Below, in pieces: positions 46,532 to 56,700 of a stretch of 64,000 bases of DNA. The position numbers and the translations under genes are program-made. The stretch covers positions 496,001-560,000 of the forward strand of contig NZ_CP080421.1 of NCBI RefSeq assembly GCF_019457515.1, in the 5' to 3' direction. The stretch comes from Shewanella mesophila (GTDB taxonomy: Bacteria; Pseudomonadota; Gammaproteobacteria; Enterobacterales; Shewanellaceae). How positions within the stretch are numbered: the stretch's first letter is position 1; each line of letters begins with the position of its first letter. The notes under the pieces were generated by a model. It was not told where the DNA came from, ran no database searches, and saw only the letters and a program-made list of their open reading frames with translations.

Positions 46532-48403
46532 CTATTTTTCGAGTTCGGGCGTATATGCGCAAACGCGATTACGCCCGCCATTCTTGGCACGATATAGTGC
46601 TTTATCTGCTCGCTCGACCAATAAGTTGATATCTTGATCGTCGGTAATTACTTCGGCGTAGAGGCCCACACTGATAGTGAGCGGTATTGCATTTTGCTCC
46701 CAGCTTAGTGGCAGTTGGAAAACCGTCTCACGCATTTGCTCAGCCACGTTGAGAGCACCTTCCTGCGAGGTATTTGGCAATATCATAGCAAACTCTTCCC
46801 CCCCGAAACGTGATACTAGATCACTTGGGCGCCTTAAATTCTGCTTTAATGCTTGCGCAATTAACTTTAATGCGTGGTCACCCGCTAAATGGCCGTAGGT
46901 ATCATTGATTGCTTTAAATCTATCAATGTCGATCATCAATACCGCTAGTGGTGTTTGCTGGCGTCGACTCAGTCGGCCCTCAGCAAGCAGGCGTTTATCG
47001 AATGCCGCCCGATTTTTTACGCCAGTGAGACTATCGACAGTATTTTGTTCAGTAAGTTTCTGGTTAACTTCATTTAATTCTCGAAGTGCGATCTCAAGTT
47101 CTAATGTGCGTTCCTGTACCATCTGTTCGAGTAGTTCATTAGCGTTGGCCTCAATTTTCAATGCATCTTCTTTGCTTTGACGGAGGCGTTGTGATTGTCT
47201 GAGCGCTTCTTGCTGTATTTTTAACTTAGCTTTACGTTCATCGTTGTAGCGAATGGCCAATACGGCAGCCATAAAGATGATCTCAAAGCTCAAGCCAATC
47301 ATGATAGGAGTTTGGTGCATGATAGGTAGCTGTAGCATTCCTAAGTACATCATTGATGTAATGAAGGCACCGATTAACATACCAGACCAGGCTAAGGTGT
47401 AGAGTCTTGCTAGTTTGTGCCCACGTAAACTGAGTATTAGGGCAATAGCCATGAGTAGTGATGTGGTAATCAGGACTGCTAGGATATTAATCTTTAGGGC
47501 AACAGAATAGCTAATAAATGGCGTTACTAGGGTAAGACCAAAAACCGTTGCCGCACTATAACGACATATCCTCAACATACGTAAATTATGGTATTTAAGC
47601 TGTAATACTTTTTCAGAGAACATTAAAACAAACGTCAATGCTATAGGGATTAATACTGGTATAAGAATTGGCTGGACTAAGGGATAGTTTGGCCAAATGT
47701 ATCTAAATGAGAGCCCTTGCAAAGTTGCAACTAGTAGTGTGGCACTCAGTACATAGCCAGAGTAATAGCTATAACTGTAAGAGTGCGTGGTTAATGCAAT
47801 AAACAGGCTGAACAACCCTATCGCTACCAGCGCACCTAATTGAAAGCCTTTATATAGTGATTCGTTTTCGGTGTCTTTTACTAATTGCTCGGGTGATAGC
47901 AGGCTTAAAGGCAGGCTGGCACTCCCCTTGGTTTCTATCCGAACGTAGAAGGTATGTAAGACTTGGGGTGTTAAATCGAACTTATATAGAAAGTTATTAT
48001 GGGCAATAGGGCGCTGAGAAAAGGGATAGCTGTCGCCCATCTCTATGTGTATTGGCGCTTGACCATGTTGAAGATGATAAAGGCTAATCTTGTCTATATG
48101 GGGATTGGCTAACGATAAATAGCGACGTATCTTATGTTCGGTTGCATTATATAAACTAATTTTTATCCAAAATGGATCGACGGCTAATCTTTGGTTAAAT
48201 TTCGACTCAATCCGTGACCAGCGGCTGGAGTTGAGGTTAATGACATCGTCAATTTGTTTAAGCTCGCTGTCTTGCACATAGTACAGCCAAGACGACAGGT
48301 TTATCGATTGCTCATCATTGACAGCCAGCAAGGACTCGCCATGAGCAAAACTTGAGAGCCCCCAGAGGAATATCAGCAAAATCAGTGCGCTAAATCGGTT
48401 CAT
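46532..48403 (-). CDS. 7TM-DISM diguanylate cyclase
   Basis: Membrane c-di-GMP synthase of 623 aa: signal peptide, periplasmic DISM extracellular domain (about 25-170, with FWIKISLYNATEHKIRRYLSLANPHIDKISLYHL), seven membrane helices (about 180-385), a coiled-coil linker, then GGDEF with an intact FGGEEF motif and a full RxxD inhibitory site (RPSD) just before it. It starts at ATG 48403, inside the last 14 nt of tatD, so the two are translationally coupled. The periplasmic ligand is unknown; DISM domains often bind carbohydrates. Confidence 0.94.
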   Translation of the reverse strand: MNRFSALILLIFLWGLSSFAHGESLLAVNDEQSINLSSWLYYVQDSELKQIDDVINLNSSRWSRIESKFNQRLAVDPFWIKISLYNATEHKIRRYLSLANPHIDKISLYHLQHGQAPIHIEMGDSYPFSQRPIAHNNFLYKFDLTPQVLHTFYVRIETKGSASLPLSLLSPEQLVKDTENESLYKGFQLGALVAIGLFSLFIALTTHSYSYSYYSGYVLSATLLVATLQGLSFRYIWPNYPLVQPILIPVLIPIALTFVLMFSEKVLQLKYHNLRMLRICRYSAATVFGLTLVTPFISYSVALKINILAVLITTSLLMAIALILSLRGHKLARLYTLAWSGMLIGAFITSMMYLGMLQLPIMHQTPIMIGLSFEIIFMAAVLAIRYNDERKAKLKIQQEALRQSQRLRQSKEDALKIEANANELLEQMVQERTLELEIALRELNEVNQKLTEQNTVDSLTGVKNRAAFDKRLLAEGRLSRRQQTPLAVLMIDIDRFKAINDTYGHLAGDHALKLIAQALKQNLRRPSDLVSRFGGEEFAMILPNTSQEGALNVAEQMRETVFQLPLSWEQNAIPLTISVGLYAEVITDDQDINLLVERADKALYRAKNGGRNRVCAYTPELEK

Positions 48404-49199
48404 AAGCCGCCTTTAAACCGAAAAACTCACAACTATTATTATAAGCTTGCGCCGCAAACTCGTTAGCCGACTGGCCTCGCAATGACGCAAGATATTGACT
48501 GATATAAGGTAAATATTGCGGCTCATTTTTACTCGACTTGGGTTTTGGTCGCATGCTGCGCGGCAGCAAGTAGGGGCTATCTGTTTCAATCATAATGCGG
48601 TTAGCCGGAATATCACCAACTAATGAGGCCAGTTCGGCACCGCGTCGCTCATCGCAAACCCAACCCGTGATACCAAGGTGAAGATCGAGTTCGATATAAC
48701 GCTCTAAGCTTTGTCGGTTGCCTGTAAAGCAATGCAGTAATGCACCTTTTAGATGAGGTCGGTATTCTTGCAATATCTCGACAAAATCGTCGTGTGCGTC
48801 GCGCTCGTGCATTAAAACCGGCATATTCAGTCGGGCTGCGAGAGCCAGCTGCTCAGCAAATGCTATGCGTTGCATTGGCCTAGGGGAAAAATCACGATTG
48901 TAATCTAAGCCGCATTCGCCTATGGCGACAACATTGGGTTGTTGGGCAAAATGGGTTAGGCGTTCAACACTCGATGCTTGCCACTCGCTGGCATGATGTG
49001 GATGAACCCCTGCGGTCGTATATAAAGATTTGGGGTATTGCTGGCAGCAGTGTATGGCTTGGCGACTTTCGTCCAAGCTACTACCAATAACAATAAGCGG
49101 CGAAACCCTCTGGGCCGCCGCTCGCTGGATAACGTTATCGAGATCTTTTTCTAGAGCGCTGCCAACTAAGTTAACAGCGATGTCTATGTAACTTGGCAT
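48390..49199 (-). CDS. tatD: TatD-family metal-dependent DNase
   Basis: Cytoplasmic TIM-barrel metallohydrolase (269 aa) linked to DNA quality control; despite its name it is not needed for Tat export. Motifs: YIDIAVNLVGSALEKDLD (the first-strand HxH is replaced by DIAVN, as in E. coli TatD), TTAGVHPHHASEW, AIGECGLDYNRDF, PVLMHERDAHDD, GALLHCFTGNRQSLE, MIETDSPYLLPRS. The ATG overlaps the previous stop by one base, and the 3' end overlaps the GGDEF gene. Confidence 0.94.
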   Translation of the reverse strand: MPSYIDIAVNLVGSALEKDLDNVIQRAAAQRVSPLIVIGSSLDESRQAIHCCQQYPKSLYTTAGVHPHHASEWQASSVERLTHFAQQPNVVAIGECGLDYNRDFSPRPMQRIAFAEQLALAARLNMPVLMHERDAHDDFVEILQEYRPHLKGALLHCFTGNRQSLERYIELDLHLGITGWVCDERRGAELASLVGDIPANRIMIETDSPYLLPRSMRPKPKSSKNEPQYLPYISQYLASLRGQSANEFAAQAYNNSCEFFGLKAAYEPI

Positions 49200-49717
49200 T
49201 AATCGAGACGTTTAACCCGTATTGTCGTGTTGATACCTTCTTTACCTAGCATAAACGAACCTAACGCGCCTTTTTCGATATAAACGGTATCACCTGCTTT
49301 TAGCTTGAAACGGCGATTATCTTTTTGTTTCCAAACTTGGCCATTTTCAAAACCAATTTTGAGTGCGCCATAGGCATCTTTAGAGACTGAAGTTACCTTC
49401 ATATCAAGCTTGGTGACCTGTGCAGGAGCTTCTTTAGGCATTTTACCAAAGCTTTCTTCTGCAGTAATGGCTGCGGTAGCGACTACCGGAGCTTGTGGTG
49501 CAGGAACGGGTTTTGACACCGGAGCTTGAATAGGTCGATTGGCATTGTGATTTGAGGCGTTTGCAGCGAGATTATCGTAACAAATCAGCCTATCGAGCTT
49601 ATCGCCTATTGCGGCGCAATTAGCGAGTTGTTGTTCTATGCCTGCGAAAGCATGCAGAGAGATGAATAAAGTTGGTATCGCTATCCAACGTAGGCCTTTG
49701 AAATAACTTAAGCGCAT
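49199..49717 (-). CDS. Secreted protein of unknown function
   Basis: 172-aa exported protein with a signal peptide (ends LHAFAGI, about residue 25). An N-terminal Cys block follows, QQLANCAAIGDKLDRLICYDNLA, of the type seen in VasI-like and similar periplasmic proteins. After a Pro/Ala linker (about 60-90), a C-terminal beta domain (VTSVSKDAYGALKIGFENGQVWKQKDNRRFKLKAGDTVYIEKG) resembles a small SH3-like barrel. It is co-translated with tatD (1-base overlap) and separated from tatC by a terminator. Function unknown. Confidence 0.82.
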   Translation of the reverse strand: MRLSYFKGLRWIAIPTLFISLHAFAGIEQQLANCAAIGDKLDRLICYDNLAANASNHNANRPIQAPVSKPVPAPQAPVVATAAITAEESFGKMPKEAPAQVTKLDMKVTSVSKDAYGALKIGFENGQVWKQKDNRRFKLKAGDTVYIEKGALGSFMLGKEGINTTIRVKRLD

Positions 49718-49763
49718 AAAGAGTTCCTTTTATTATTGTGAGCGCCAAGTGAATGGCTAATAA

Positions 49764-49792
49764 GAACAGCTACCCTTCATGGGTAGCTGTCA
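49764..49792 (-). terminator. Terminator-like hairpin after tatC
   Basis: ACAGCTACCC (49766-49775) and GGGTAGCTGT (49781-49790) form a perfect 10-bp stem 22 bases past the tatC stop. The T-run on the minus strand is short (TTCTTATT), so readthrough into the secreted protein-tatD-GGDEF genes is likely. Confidence 0.65.
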
Positions 49793-49811
49793 TTTGATTT
49801 ATTAGCATGCC

Positions 49812-50573
49812 TTATTGGCCAGGTTGATCCTGTTCGGTCTGCTCATCGTCTTCTTCAGAGTCCTTTTTACTGTAGAAACGAGCAGCAATCAATCCCCCTT
49901 CAAATAATATCAACATAGGTACCGCTAACATGGTCTGTGAAATGATGTCTGGTGGTGTGAGCAGCATACCGATGACAAATGCTCCAACCACTATATAGGG
50001 GCGTTTGCTCTTGAGCTCTTCTGGTGTTGTGACCCCTGCCCAGCAGAGCAATATCACCGCAATAGGGATTTCGAATGCTAAACCAAAGGCAAAAAATAGC
50101 TTTAGTACAAAGCTAAGGTAACTACTGATATCGGTAGCTACTTGAACACCTTCTGGCGCTACGCTGGTAAAAAAACCAAAAACAACAGGGAAAACAATGT
50201 AATAAGTAAATGCGACACCTAAATAGAACAAGAGTGTACTGCTGGTTAGCAGTGGCAACATTAAGCGCTTCTCATGTTTATATAAGCCTGGTGCGATAAA
50301 AGACCAGATTTGAAATAACACATAGGGAATAGCGATAAAGAAGGCCAACACTAATGTTAATTTAAATGGAGCAAAGAAGGGCGCCGCAACATCCGTTGCG
50401 ATCATGCTACTGGTTTCTGGCAATGCATCCATTAAGGGCGTTGCCATATAGTGATAGATATCGTTTGCCCAATAGACAAGGCAAATAAACACAAAAAGCA
50501 CACTACCAATGGCTTTAAGTAACTTATTACGTAACTCAAGCAAGTGGCTAATTAACGGTTGCTGTTGCGACAT
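49812..50573 (-). CDS. tatC: Sec-independent protein translocase subunit TatC
   Basis: Core receptor of the twin-arginine export system. The 253-aa protein starts [19 protein letters not shown] (family SHLxELRxRL motif), has six membrane segments, the conserved [26 protein letters not shown] loop, and an acidic C-terminus. It starts 3 nt after tatB. Confidence 0.98.
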   Translation of the reverse strand: MSQQQPLISHLLELRNKLLKAIGSVLFVFICLVYWANDIYHYMATPLMDALPETSSMIATDVAAPFFAPFKLTLVLAFFIAIPYVLFQIWSFIAPGLYKHEKRLMLPLLTSSTLLFYLGVAFTYYIVFPVVFGFFTSVAPEGVQVATDISSYLSFVLKLFFAFGLAFEIPIAVILLCWAGVTTPEELKSKRPYIVVGAFVIGMLLTPPDIISQTMLAVPMLILFEGGLIAARFYSKKDSEEDDEQTEQDQPGQ

Positions 50574-50576
50574 GGA

Positions 50577-50972
50577 TTACCCGTCAGATTTTTCGGTTGA
50601 ATTGCTCGCCTTAGCTGTATTGGTCTCTTTAGGTGTCGATGTTTCGCTGGTACTTTCAGTACTGGCAATATCTTCAACCTTGTAAGGACGATTAACAGAT
50701 TGGGCTGCTTCTTTTAATTGATCGATTGAATCCTGTAACTCAGGAGAAAGATTTTTAAGCCCTTGGCTCTCAGCCTTTTTCAGGTCTGAATGCAGTTGCT
50801 CAATTTTAAGCTCCTGCTCTAGTTCATCTTTTACTGAGTTGGCCATGCGTTTCATGGCGCGGATCCAGCCTGAAATTGAACGCACTGCAACCGGGAGTCT
50901 TTCGGGGCCAAGAACTACTAGCCCCAAAACGCCGATCAACAGTAGTTCCATAAAGCCGATACCGTCGAACAT
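50577..50972 (-). CDS. tatB: Sec-independent protein translocase subunit TatB
   Basis: 131-aa single-span protein. [32 protein letters not shown] is the TatB membrane helix and hinge, followed by an amphipathic helix and a charged Ser/Thr/Glu-rich tail. It forms the substrate receptor with TatC. It starts 6 nt after tatA and 3 nt before tatC. Confidence 0.97.
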   Translation of the reverse strand: MFDGIGFMELLLIGVLGLVVLGPERLPVAVRSISGWIRAMKRMANSVKDELEQELKIEQLHSDLKKAESQGLKNLSPELQDSIDQLKEAAQSVNRPYKVEDIASTESTSETSTPKETNTAKASNSTEKSDG

Positions 50973-50978
50973 AAGGAG

Positions 50979-51209
50979 TTACGCCTGTTCTTTATCCTTG
51001 GACTCAGTCTTCTTTTCGTCAGTCTGAGCGGTTTTTTCTGCTGTGTTGTCTTCAAGCGCTTTCTTTTCTTCTTCAGAAGACATGGCGCTCTTAAAGCCTT
51101 TCACTGCGCCACCTAAGTCGCCGCCAAGTGAACGTAGTTTCTTTGTTCCGAAAAGCAAAACGACAATCAAAGCAATGATAAGAAGTTGCCAAATACTAAT
51201 GCCACCCAT
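50979..51209 (-). CDS. tatA: Sec-independent protein translocase subunit TatA
   Basis: 76-aa pore-forming subunit with the FG hinge: [33 protein letters not shown], then an amphipathic helix ([16 protein letters not shown]) and an acidic tail. First of the tatABC set, 71 bp after ubiB. Confidence 0.98.
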   Translation of the reverse strand: MGGISIWQLLIIALIVVLLFGTKKLRSLGGDLGGAVKGFKSAMSSEEEKKALEDNTAEKTAQTDEKKTESKDKEQA

Positions 51210-51280
51210 GAAACGATCCTCTTTATTTAACTCTTAGTTAATACTGGTTCTATTATGAACCTTTGGTTATTTAGTGCTAG

Positions 51281-52930
51281 CTAAAACTTGCGATTCTTTG
51301 GCCTAGATCGCCATCCCAGTAACCAGAGTATGGCACCGATGCTGATAGACCCGTAAGAGGCCCATAGTGTAGCGTCTTGTGCGAACAAAATAGTGCCACA
51401 GATCACTAAAACGGCGGATGTGATTAAAAGGTAATTACTTTTATGGGTTTTTTGTTGCTGTTTTAAGTAACGATCGAGCAGCTGATTCTGGCTGTTGATG
51501 AAGTTTTTACCCATCTTAAGATTGTCGTAAACTAGCTCTGGAAGCTCAGGCAGTTTGTCGGCCCAATAGGGAAACTGCTTTTTGATCTTTTTAGCCATAC
51601 CGATAGGCCCTATCTGCTCTGCCATCCAATCTTCAAGGAAAGGTTTAGCGGTTTTCCATAGGTCGAGCTGGGGATAGAGTTGGCGGCCTAAGCCTTCGAT
51701 ATAGAGTAAGGTTTTTTCAAGCAGCACCAGTTGCGGCTGTACCACCATATCGAAGCGTCTTGCGGTTCTAAACAGTTCTAACAGTACATGGCCAAAAGAG
51801 ATCTCGTCCAGCGGCTTATTGAACATGGGCTCGCAAACGACTTTGATCGCCTGTTCAAATGCGACGATATCGGTATCAGCCGACACCCAGCCCGACTCGA
51901 TATAGAGCTGAGCAATACGGGTGTAATCTCGATTGAAAAAGGCCAGGAAGTTCTCTGCTAGATAACGTTTATCTTGCTCGGTAAGCGTGCCCATAATGCC
52001 GCAATCGAGACCGATATAGAAGGGGTCATTGGGGTGTTCTGTACTGATAAAAATATTGCCGGGGTGCATATCGGCATGGAAAAAATTATCACGGAACACT
52101 TGGGTGAAAAATAGCTCGACGCCACGTTCAGCCAGTAGCTTTAAATTGGTCCCTTGGGCTTCTAGTGCGGCCTTATCTGAAACGGGAATACCATAGATGC
52201 GCTCCATGACGATCAAGCGCGTAAAGCAGAACTCTTCATACATGAAAGGGATATACAGGGCGTTTGAATCGATAAAGTTGTTACGCAGCTTTATCGCATT
52301 AAGGGCTTCGAGTTTTAAATTGAGTTCACCTTCGATGGTGGTGCGATAATCTTCTACCACTTCTGCTGGGCGTAATCGATTGCCTTGGCCTAACAAGATC
52401 TCAAGGAATTGCGCACTCTGAGTCATTAACTGAAGATCGGCATGTACCTTGTCTTCGACATTGGGTCTTAGAACCTTGAGCACCACTTCAGCACCGTTAG
52501 ATTTCAGCTTTGCCGTATGCACCTGAGATATCGACGCAGAGGCCAGTGGCGTTTCGTCAAAATCATCGAAATAAGTGTCGATAGGGCAGCCTAGTTCTGT
52601 TTCTATCTGAGCCTTGGCAATGGCAGAATCAAACGGTGGCACCCTATCTTGCAGCATCGCTAGCTCTTCGGCCCACTCATCGCTAAGCAGATCTCGACGG
52701 GTCGACAGCATTTGGCCGAACTTAATGTAGACAGGACCTAGCTCTTGCATCGCCAGCTTTAAACGTTCGCCACCGACTTTATCTTTATGTTTGTTGGTTA
52801 ACCAGAAAAAGCTCCAGCGCAGGAGTCGAAAATACAAAGGTTTTAACTTTGATGGGATAAGGTCATCAAGACCATAATTAAGTGCAATTTTAATGACTTG
52901 GTATGCGCGTCGAATGCTTTTGAGTGTCAT
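51281..52930 (-). CDS. ubiB: Ubiquinone biosynthesis protein UbiB (ABC1/ADCK family)
   Basis: Atypical protein-kinase-like ATPase needed for ubiquinone synthesis, anchored by C-terminal membrane helices ([18 protein letters not shown] and [21 protein letters not shown]). The 549-aa protein shows the family KxGQ motif [10 protein letters not shown], the Ala-rich loop ASASISQVH, and a catalytic [10 protein letters not shown] with GLDCGIMG. Its start overlaps ubiJ by 4 nt. Confidence 0.97.
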   Translation of the reverse strand: MTLKSIRRAYQVIKIALNYGLDDLIPSKLKPLYFRLLRWSFFWLTNKHKDKVGGERLKLAMQELGPVYIKFGQMLSTRRDLLSDEWAEELAMLQDRVPPFDSAIAKAQIETELGCPIDTYFDDFDETPLASASISQVHTAKLKSNGAEVVLKVLRPNVEDKVHADLQLMTQSAQFLEILLGQGNRLRPAEVVEDYRTTIEGELNLKLEALNAIKLRNNFIDSNALYIPFMYEEFCFTRLIVMERIYGIPVSDKAALEAQGTNLKLLAERGVELFFTQVFRDNFFHADMHPGNIFISTEHPNDPFYIGLDCGIMGTLTEQDKRYLAENFLAFFNRDYTRIAQLYIESGWVSADTDIVAFEQAIKVVCEPMFNKPLDEISFGHVLLELFRTARRFDMVVQPQLVLLEKTLLYIEGLGRQLYPQLDLWKTAKPFLEDWMAEQIGPIGMAKKIKKQFPYWADKLPELPELVYDNLKMGKNFINSQNQLLDRYLKQQQKTHKSNYLLITSAVLVICGTILFAQDATLWASYGSISIGAILWLLGWRSRPKNRKF

Positions 52931-53550
52931 TTGGTCCTGTTTGCCCCACTAATAAGTCGATCAATCCTTTGGCTTAAGGCGTCGGTGTCTTGTTTGAGTT
53001 GCTCGATTCTATCACCAAAATGAATAAATTCGATTTTATGCGGGCTCAAACGGTATTCTTCGACAGTGAGTTGACCTATATGATCACGGCTCTTACGAAA
53101 GACGGTGGTGAGTTCTTGTTTTAGCTGCTTTGCGCCTTGGAGCAGTATATGGGTCGGCGCATCACCGATATAGCGCGATAGCGGCTCGGCAAAATCAAAC
53201 TCTATCTGCTGCATAAAATGGCTAAAGCTTTGTAGCAGGTTGAGGTCGCCATCGAGTTTAAGCTTATCTTGCTTAATTAACTCGGTGAGGTTGGCACCTT
53301 CACTCAGGCGATAGAGGGTGGTTAGGTCGGCATCGACCTTGGTGGTGACCGTGCCATCGTATTGACCAAAGACTTGGATCTCTTTGGCAAATAAAAGATA
53401 AATCGGCGAATTGAGCTGGGTCAGTTGAATACATAAGACTTTCCCGTGAAGCGTATGCTGTTTGGCATACGCTTCGGGTGACTGTTTTACGGCTTGTTGT
53501 AGTGCGGTTTCAAGCCCCGCACTGATCAGCAATGCAATTTCACGTTTCAT
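52927..53550 (-). CDS. ubiJ: Ubiquinone biosynthesis accessory factor UbiJ
   Basis: 207-aa lipid-binding factor of the aerobic ubiquinone complex, with an SCP2-like fold in residues about 15-115 ([41 protein letters not shown]) and a C-terminal coiled coil ([19 protein letters not shown]). It sits between ubiE and ubiB as in most gammaproteobacteria. Confidence 0.94.
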   Translation of the reverse strand: MKREIALLISAGLETALQQAVKQSPEAYAKQHTLHGKVLCIQLTQLNSPIYLLFAKEIQVFGQYDGTVTTKVDADLTTLYRLSEGANLTELIKQDKLKLDGDLNLLQSFSHFMQQIEFDFAEPLSRYIGDAPTHILLQGAKQLKQELTTVFRKSRDHIGQLTVEEYRLSPHKIEFIHFGDRIEQLKQDTDALSQRIDRLISGANRTK

Positions 53551-53586
53551 GCTAAACCTAATTGTGTGAGGCCTGTAGAGCAGTTG

Positions 53587-54342
53587 CTAGAATTTATAAC
53601 CTTTATGTAGCGCCACGACACCATCGGTCATATTAGTGTATTCAACTTGTTCAAAACCGGCTTCTACCATCATACCTTTAAGGGTTTCTTGATCTGGGTG
53701 CATACGAATAGATTCGGCTAGGTATTCATAGCTACCCGCATCTTTAGTGATGATGTCACCCATCTTAGGTAAAATTTTAAAGCTGTAGAGATCGTAAACC
53801 TTACGCATGATCTCATGCTGTGGTTTTGAGAACTCGAGTACCAGCAGTTTTCCACCGGGTTTCAATACTCGTAGCATAGAGCGGATAGCGGCATCTTTGT
53901 CGGTTACGTTACGCAGGCCAAAAGCGATAGTGATGATATCGAAATGGTTATCAGGGAATGGTAATGCTTCGGCGTTCGCCTGAACATAATTGACGTTACC
54001 TACCACACCGCGATTGCGTAACTTCTCACGACCGACCTTGAGCATAGATTCGTTGATATCGGCGAGTGTAACTTGGCCTGTGTTACCCACAATGTGCGAA
54101 AACTTTGCCGTTAAATCACCTGTGCCGCCCGCAAGGTCTAACACTTTCATGCCAGGGCGTGCGCCGGCACTCTCGATCGTTAAACGTTTCCACAGGCGAT
54201 GGATACCAAAAGACATGACATCATTCATGATGTCGTACTTGGCTGCGACTGAGTGAAAAACGTCGGCGACTAGGTCCGCTTTTTTCTCTGCTTCTACCGT
54301 CTTATAACCGAAATGCGTACTGTTTGGTGTGCCCTCTGACAT
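53587..54342 (-). CDS. ubiE: Demethylmenaquinol/ubiquinone C-methyltransferase
   Basis: SAM-dependent methyltransferase shared by ubiquinone and menaquinone synthesis; Shewanella uses both quinones. The 251-aa protein carries [45 protein letters not shown] motif [24 protein letters not shown], and the C-terminal [11 protein letters not shown]. First gene of the ubiEJB-tat block; the 204-bp gap upstream is AT-rich with no further gene. Confidence 0.97.
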   Translation of the reverse strand: MSEGTPNSTHFGYKTVEAEKKADLVADVFHSVAAKYDIMNDVMSFGIHRLWKRLTIESAGARPGMKVLDLAGGTGDLTAKFSHIVGNTGQVTLADINESMLKVGREKLRNRGVVGNVNYVQANAEALPFPDNHFDIITIAFGLRNVTDKDAAIRSMLRVLKPGGKLLVLEFSKPQHEIMRKVYDLYSFKILPKMGDIITKDAGSYEYLAESIRMHPDQETLKGMMVEAGFEQVEYTNMTDGVVALHKGYKF

Positions 54343-54546
54343 CTCTAGTGTTCCTGTGCGTTGCTGCTGATATGGCGAGTGTAAGTGATTGACTCAAATT
54401 GCTGAATCATTCCTCGACCACTCTGTGATCGATGTTAATAATCCACGCTCACATTTTAAAAAAATGCGTCATAGCGCAGAGTTTCGAGAAAATTGACGCA
54501 GCATTACATCACAATATTAGTAATAAGCCAAATTCCCTGAGGCCAA

Positions 54547-55590
54547 TTAGCCCAAGGGATGTTGAGCAGTACGTCCTTGGATATAGGAATAGATCAATTC
54601 ACTGATACTCTGCCCGGTTTCACGGCGTCCAGCTTCGATGCCAGCAGGGTGGCAACTCGGCGCGCCTTCGGCTAAATGCAGGTAACAGGCGTTGGTGTTA
54701 CGTGCCACTTGATTGACATAAAAGAGGGCATCAATCAGTGGAATTCCTGCACTTGTCGATGCGCTACTGGGCATATTGATGATAGCGTCGAGATCGAGTT
54801 CAATTGCCACCGGGAGCCCGCTGGCGTTCAGGTCGATGACAATGTCGCTAATGGCTTGTTTTAGCGTCAACTCCTGACGTACCCATATCGACTGAAAGGT
54901 GTGCCATTTACCGCCAAAGGCCGCTAATTGCTCTAAGGTCTGTTGGCTATTTTTTAGTTCATGCATCCCCAGCACATGGTAGTGGGCGAGCGCACCACTG
55001 GCGGCGGCATAACTAAAACCGTTACCGCTGTGGCGTCCTTCTCTTGGTCTAAAGTCAGAATGGGGATCTAGATTTACCGCAGCAACTGGTCGTTTAGTGG
55101 CGGCTTTGGTTGCCATCAATAAACCATAGGCATTGTTATGTCCGCCGCCAATGACTATCGGCTCTAATTCCGCTGCGATAATCGCGGTCACAATGTCAAT
55201 GACTCGCTGATCTAACTTTTCGACATTATCTCTAAGTGTCTGGGTGGTTGCATCGGCTGGCAGTTGCAGATCTTGGGTGGCTATCTGGCCGAGCACGAGG
55301 CAAAGGCTACCGTCGAGAAACTGATTGGATTGGAAGTTGCAAAACTGCGCCATCACGGCTTCGAAAGCATCGACTGCGCCGCCGCGACCAAGGTTAGCTC
55401 GGGGGCCGATATCTTCGCCTATGCCTAAGATGACGAAGCGCACCCCGTCGGCCTTGGCCTTTGCCAGATGCTCGCCGAGCGGCGCCTTGCCCTCATAACA
55501 GTGCAGGGTCTGGCCTATCTTGGTCTCGCCTTCGCGCTTGGCGACCAACTGCCGACAGGTATCGGCAGTAAAAGGAATAAGGGTATGCAT
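54547..55590 (-). CDS. hutG: Formimidoylglutamase-like ureohydrolase (arginase family)
   Basis: Binuclear manganese hydrolase of the arginase/agmatinase superfamily, most like HutG-type formimidoylglutamases, which take N-formimidoylglutamate to glutamate in histidine degradation. The 347-aa protein shows VIGGGHNNAYG, NLDPHSDFRPREG and IELDLDAIINMPSS, the three metal motifs in order. A longer frame to 55677 is rejected because it adds a Lys-rich lead with no family match; the Shine-Dalgarno at 55590 is weak. No other hut gene is adjacent, so substrate assignment is moderate. Confidence 0.85.
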   Translation of the reverse strand: MHTLIPFTADTCRQLVAKREGETKIGQTLHCYEGKAPLGEHLAKAKADGVRFVILGIGEDIGPRANLGRGGAVDAFEAVMAQFCNFQSNQFLDGSLCLVLGQIATQDLQLPADATTQTLRDNVEKLDQRVIDIVTAIIAAELEPIVIGGGHNNAYGLLMATKAATKRPVAAVNLDPHSDFRPREGRHSGNGFSYAAASGALAHYHVLGMHELKNSQQTLEQLAAFGGKWHTFQSIWVRQELTLKQAISDIVIDLNASGLPVAIELDLDAIINMPSSASTSAGIPLIDALFYVNQVARNTNACYLHLAEGAPSCHPAGIEAGRRETGQSISELIYSYIQGRTAQHPLG

Positions 55591-55791
55591 AGGTTCTGTT
55601 TTTAGTTGTTGATGCAAAGGTGGGGGTAATTTTAATGGATAAAATTTAGAAAAGTTTGATTTTTTTGTGGGCTGCACAAATTTCAGTTTTTTGGATTAGA
55701 TTTTGGGGGATTCAGCTTGAGAAACTGGTGATGGTATTTGAATGTTAGCCCTTGGTGGCATAGGTGTTGGATGGGGGTTTGAAGGTCGCAC

Positions 55792-55939
55792 CTTCATGGC
55801 AACCTATCACCTGCGGTGAGCTTATGTGCAGATACATCTGCTACACGCCGTGAATCCATCCGTGGAGGCTCGACGATGGCATCCATGCCATCGACGTCCG
55901 CAGATGCATCTACACCGGTGTATTTCATCTCTTCGATTT
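55792..55939 (+). repeat. Shewanella-type dispersed palindromic repeat, copy 1
   Basis: About 148 bp sharing CTTCATGG, TATCACCTGCGGTG, GCTTATGTGCAG, CACGCCG, GGAGGCTC/GTAGGCTC, TGCATCTACACC/CTGCACC and TCTCTTCGATTT with the inverted copy at 59268-59417. It is rich in internal palindromes and non-coding. The 520 bases between hutG and the first cassette gene otherwise show only a 9-bp inverted repeat (TGCGCGTTT/AAACGCGCA, 56060-56095). Confidence 0.7.
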
Positions 55940-56132
55940 AGCTTCATTTGGTGTGGCTAGGTTAATCGAAGCAAAATTATTTTTGCCCCATTGCGCATTT
56001 TTCCAGATGGTGTATTCAGCAAAATGCTGATAAGTTCATTTTATACAGATAGTTAACGGTGCGCGTTTTCACTGGCCCAACGAGGTAAACGCGCATGTGC
56101 ACTAATAAAATGTTATGTTTTCTGGAGAGATC

Positions 56133-56603
56133 GTGCGTAAAGAAGATATTAAAGACCCTTTAAAGGAGTGTGCGTTTGATTTCTTTTATTGGTTCTCACG
56201 ATTTGAGTTTGCACTTAAAGAAAATCGTTTCTTAAAACGCAATGGCATTGGAGAAAATGCAGAGCCGGGGTGGGATGCGTTCGTAGAAAAGTACGCAGAG
56301 ACGTTCGCACATACATCGGAAACCAATAAACTAATTGAACTTAACCCAAAAAGACAAAAGGTTGGGGAACATTCAGACCTTCAGTGGCGAGAAGTAGGTT
56401 TAGCCGATTGTAACTCTGAACTCGGTAGAGTTGTTCGCTTGCTTAAAACTATCAGAAACAACCTCTTTCACGGAAGTAAACACGGTGCAGAGGGGTGGGA
56501 TAATCCAGCACGAACACAAGACTTATTGGTTACAGGTAAATCAATCTTAGATCAATTGGCAAAGCTGGCTGACATAGAAGCAGACTATACCCAATACTAT
56601 TAA
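56133..56603 (+). CDS. HEPN-motif cassette protein
   Basis: Soluble protein of about 156 aa, unnamed. The segment LLKTIRNNLFHGSKHG contains R-x4-H in a helix context, the signature of HEPN RNases and HEPN-like proteins of toxin-antitoxin and phage-defence systems. Upstream, FFYWFSRFEFALKENRFL fits the first HEPN helix. The GTG start at 56133 has a GGAGAG site; ATG 56115 in the same frame lacks one. An attC-like site begins right after the stop, so this is an integron-type gene cassette. Whether it cuts RNA or acts in defence is inference; HEPN-like proteins without known activity also exist. Confidence 0.75.
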   Translation: MRKEDIKDPLKECAFDFFYWFSRFEFALKENRFLKRNGIGENAEPGWDAFVEKYAETFAHTSETNKLIELNPKRQKVGEHSDLQWREVGLADCNSELGRVVRLLKTIRNNLFHGSKHGAEGWDNPARTQDLLVTGKSILDQLAKLADIEADYTQYY

Positions 56604-56605
56604 AA

Positions 56606-56678
56606 ACATAACAAGCAAAGGCAGCATCGCCCTGCGGGCTGGACGCGCTAACGCGCGCCGCTGCTTTGGGCGTTAAAT
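56606..56678 (+). repeat. attC-like integron recombination site 1
   Basis: The left arm TAAC-AAG-CAAAG-G-CAGC (56609-56625) and right arm GCTG-CTTTG-GGC-GTTA (56660-56675) are complementary, apart from a 3-base central spacer (AAG against GCC) and one extrahelical G. This is the paired R/L box layout of an attC. The right end is GTTAAAT (56672-56678), a perfect GTTRRRY core; crossover would fall between G56672 and T56673. It sits 3 bases after the HEPN gene stop and ahead of the Abi-alpha gene. Confidence 0.85.
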
Positions 56679-56700
56679 TTCTTCATGAAAAAGGACTACT

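Noticed and set aside
56060..56095. TGCGCGTTT/AAACGCGCA inverted repeat as another attC or attI
   Set aside because: A good 9-bp stem, but no paired R/L boxes and no GTTRRRY core at its border.
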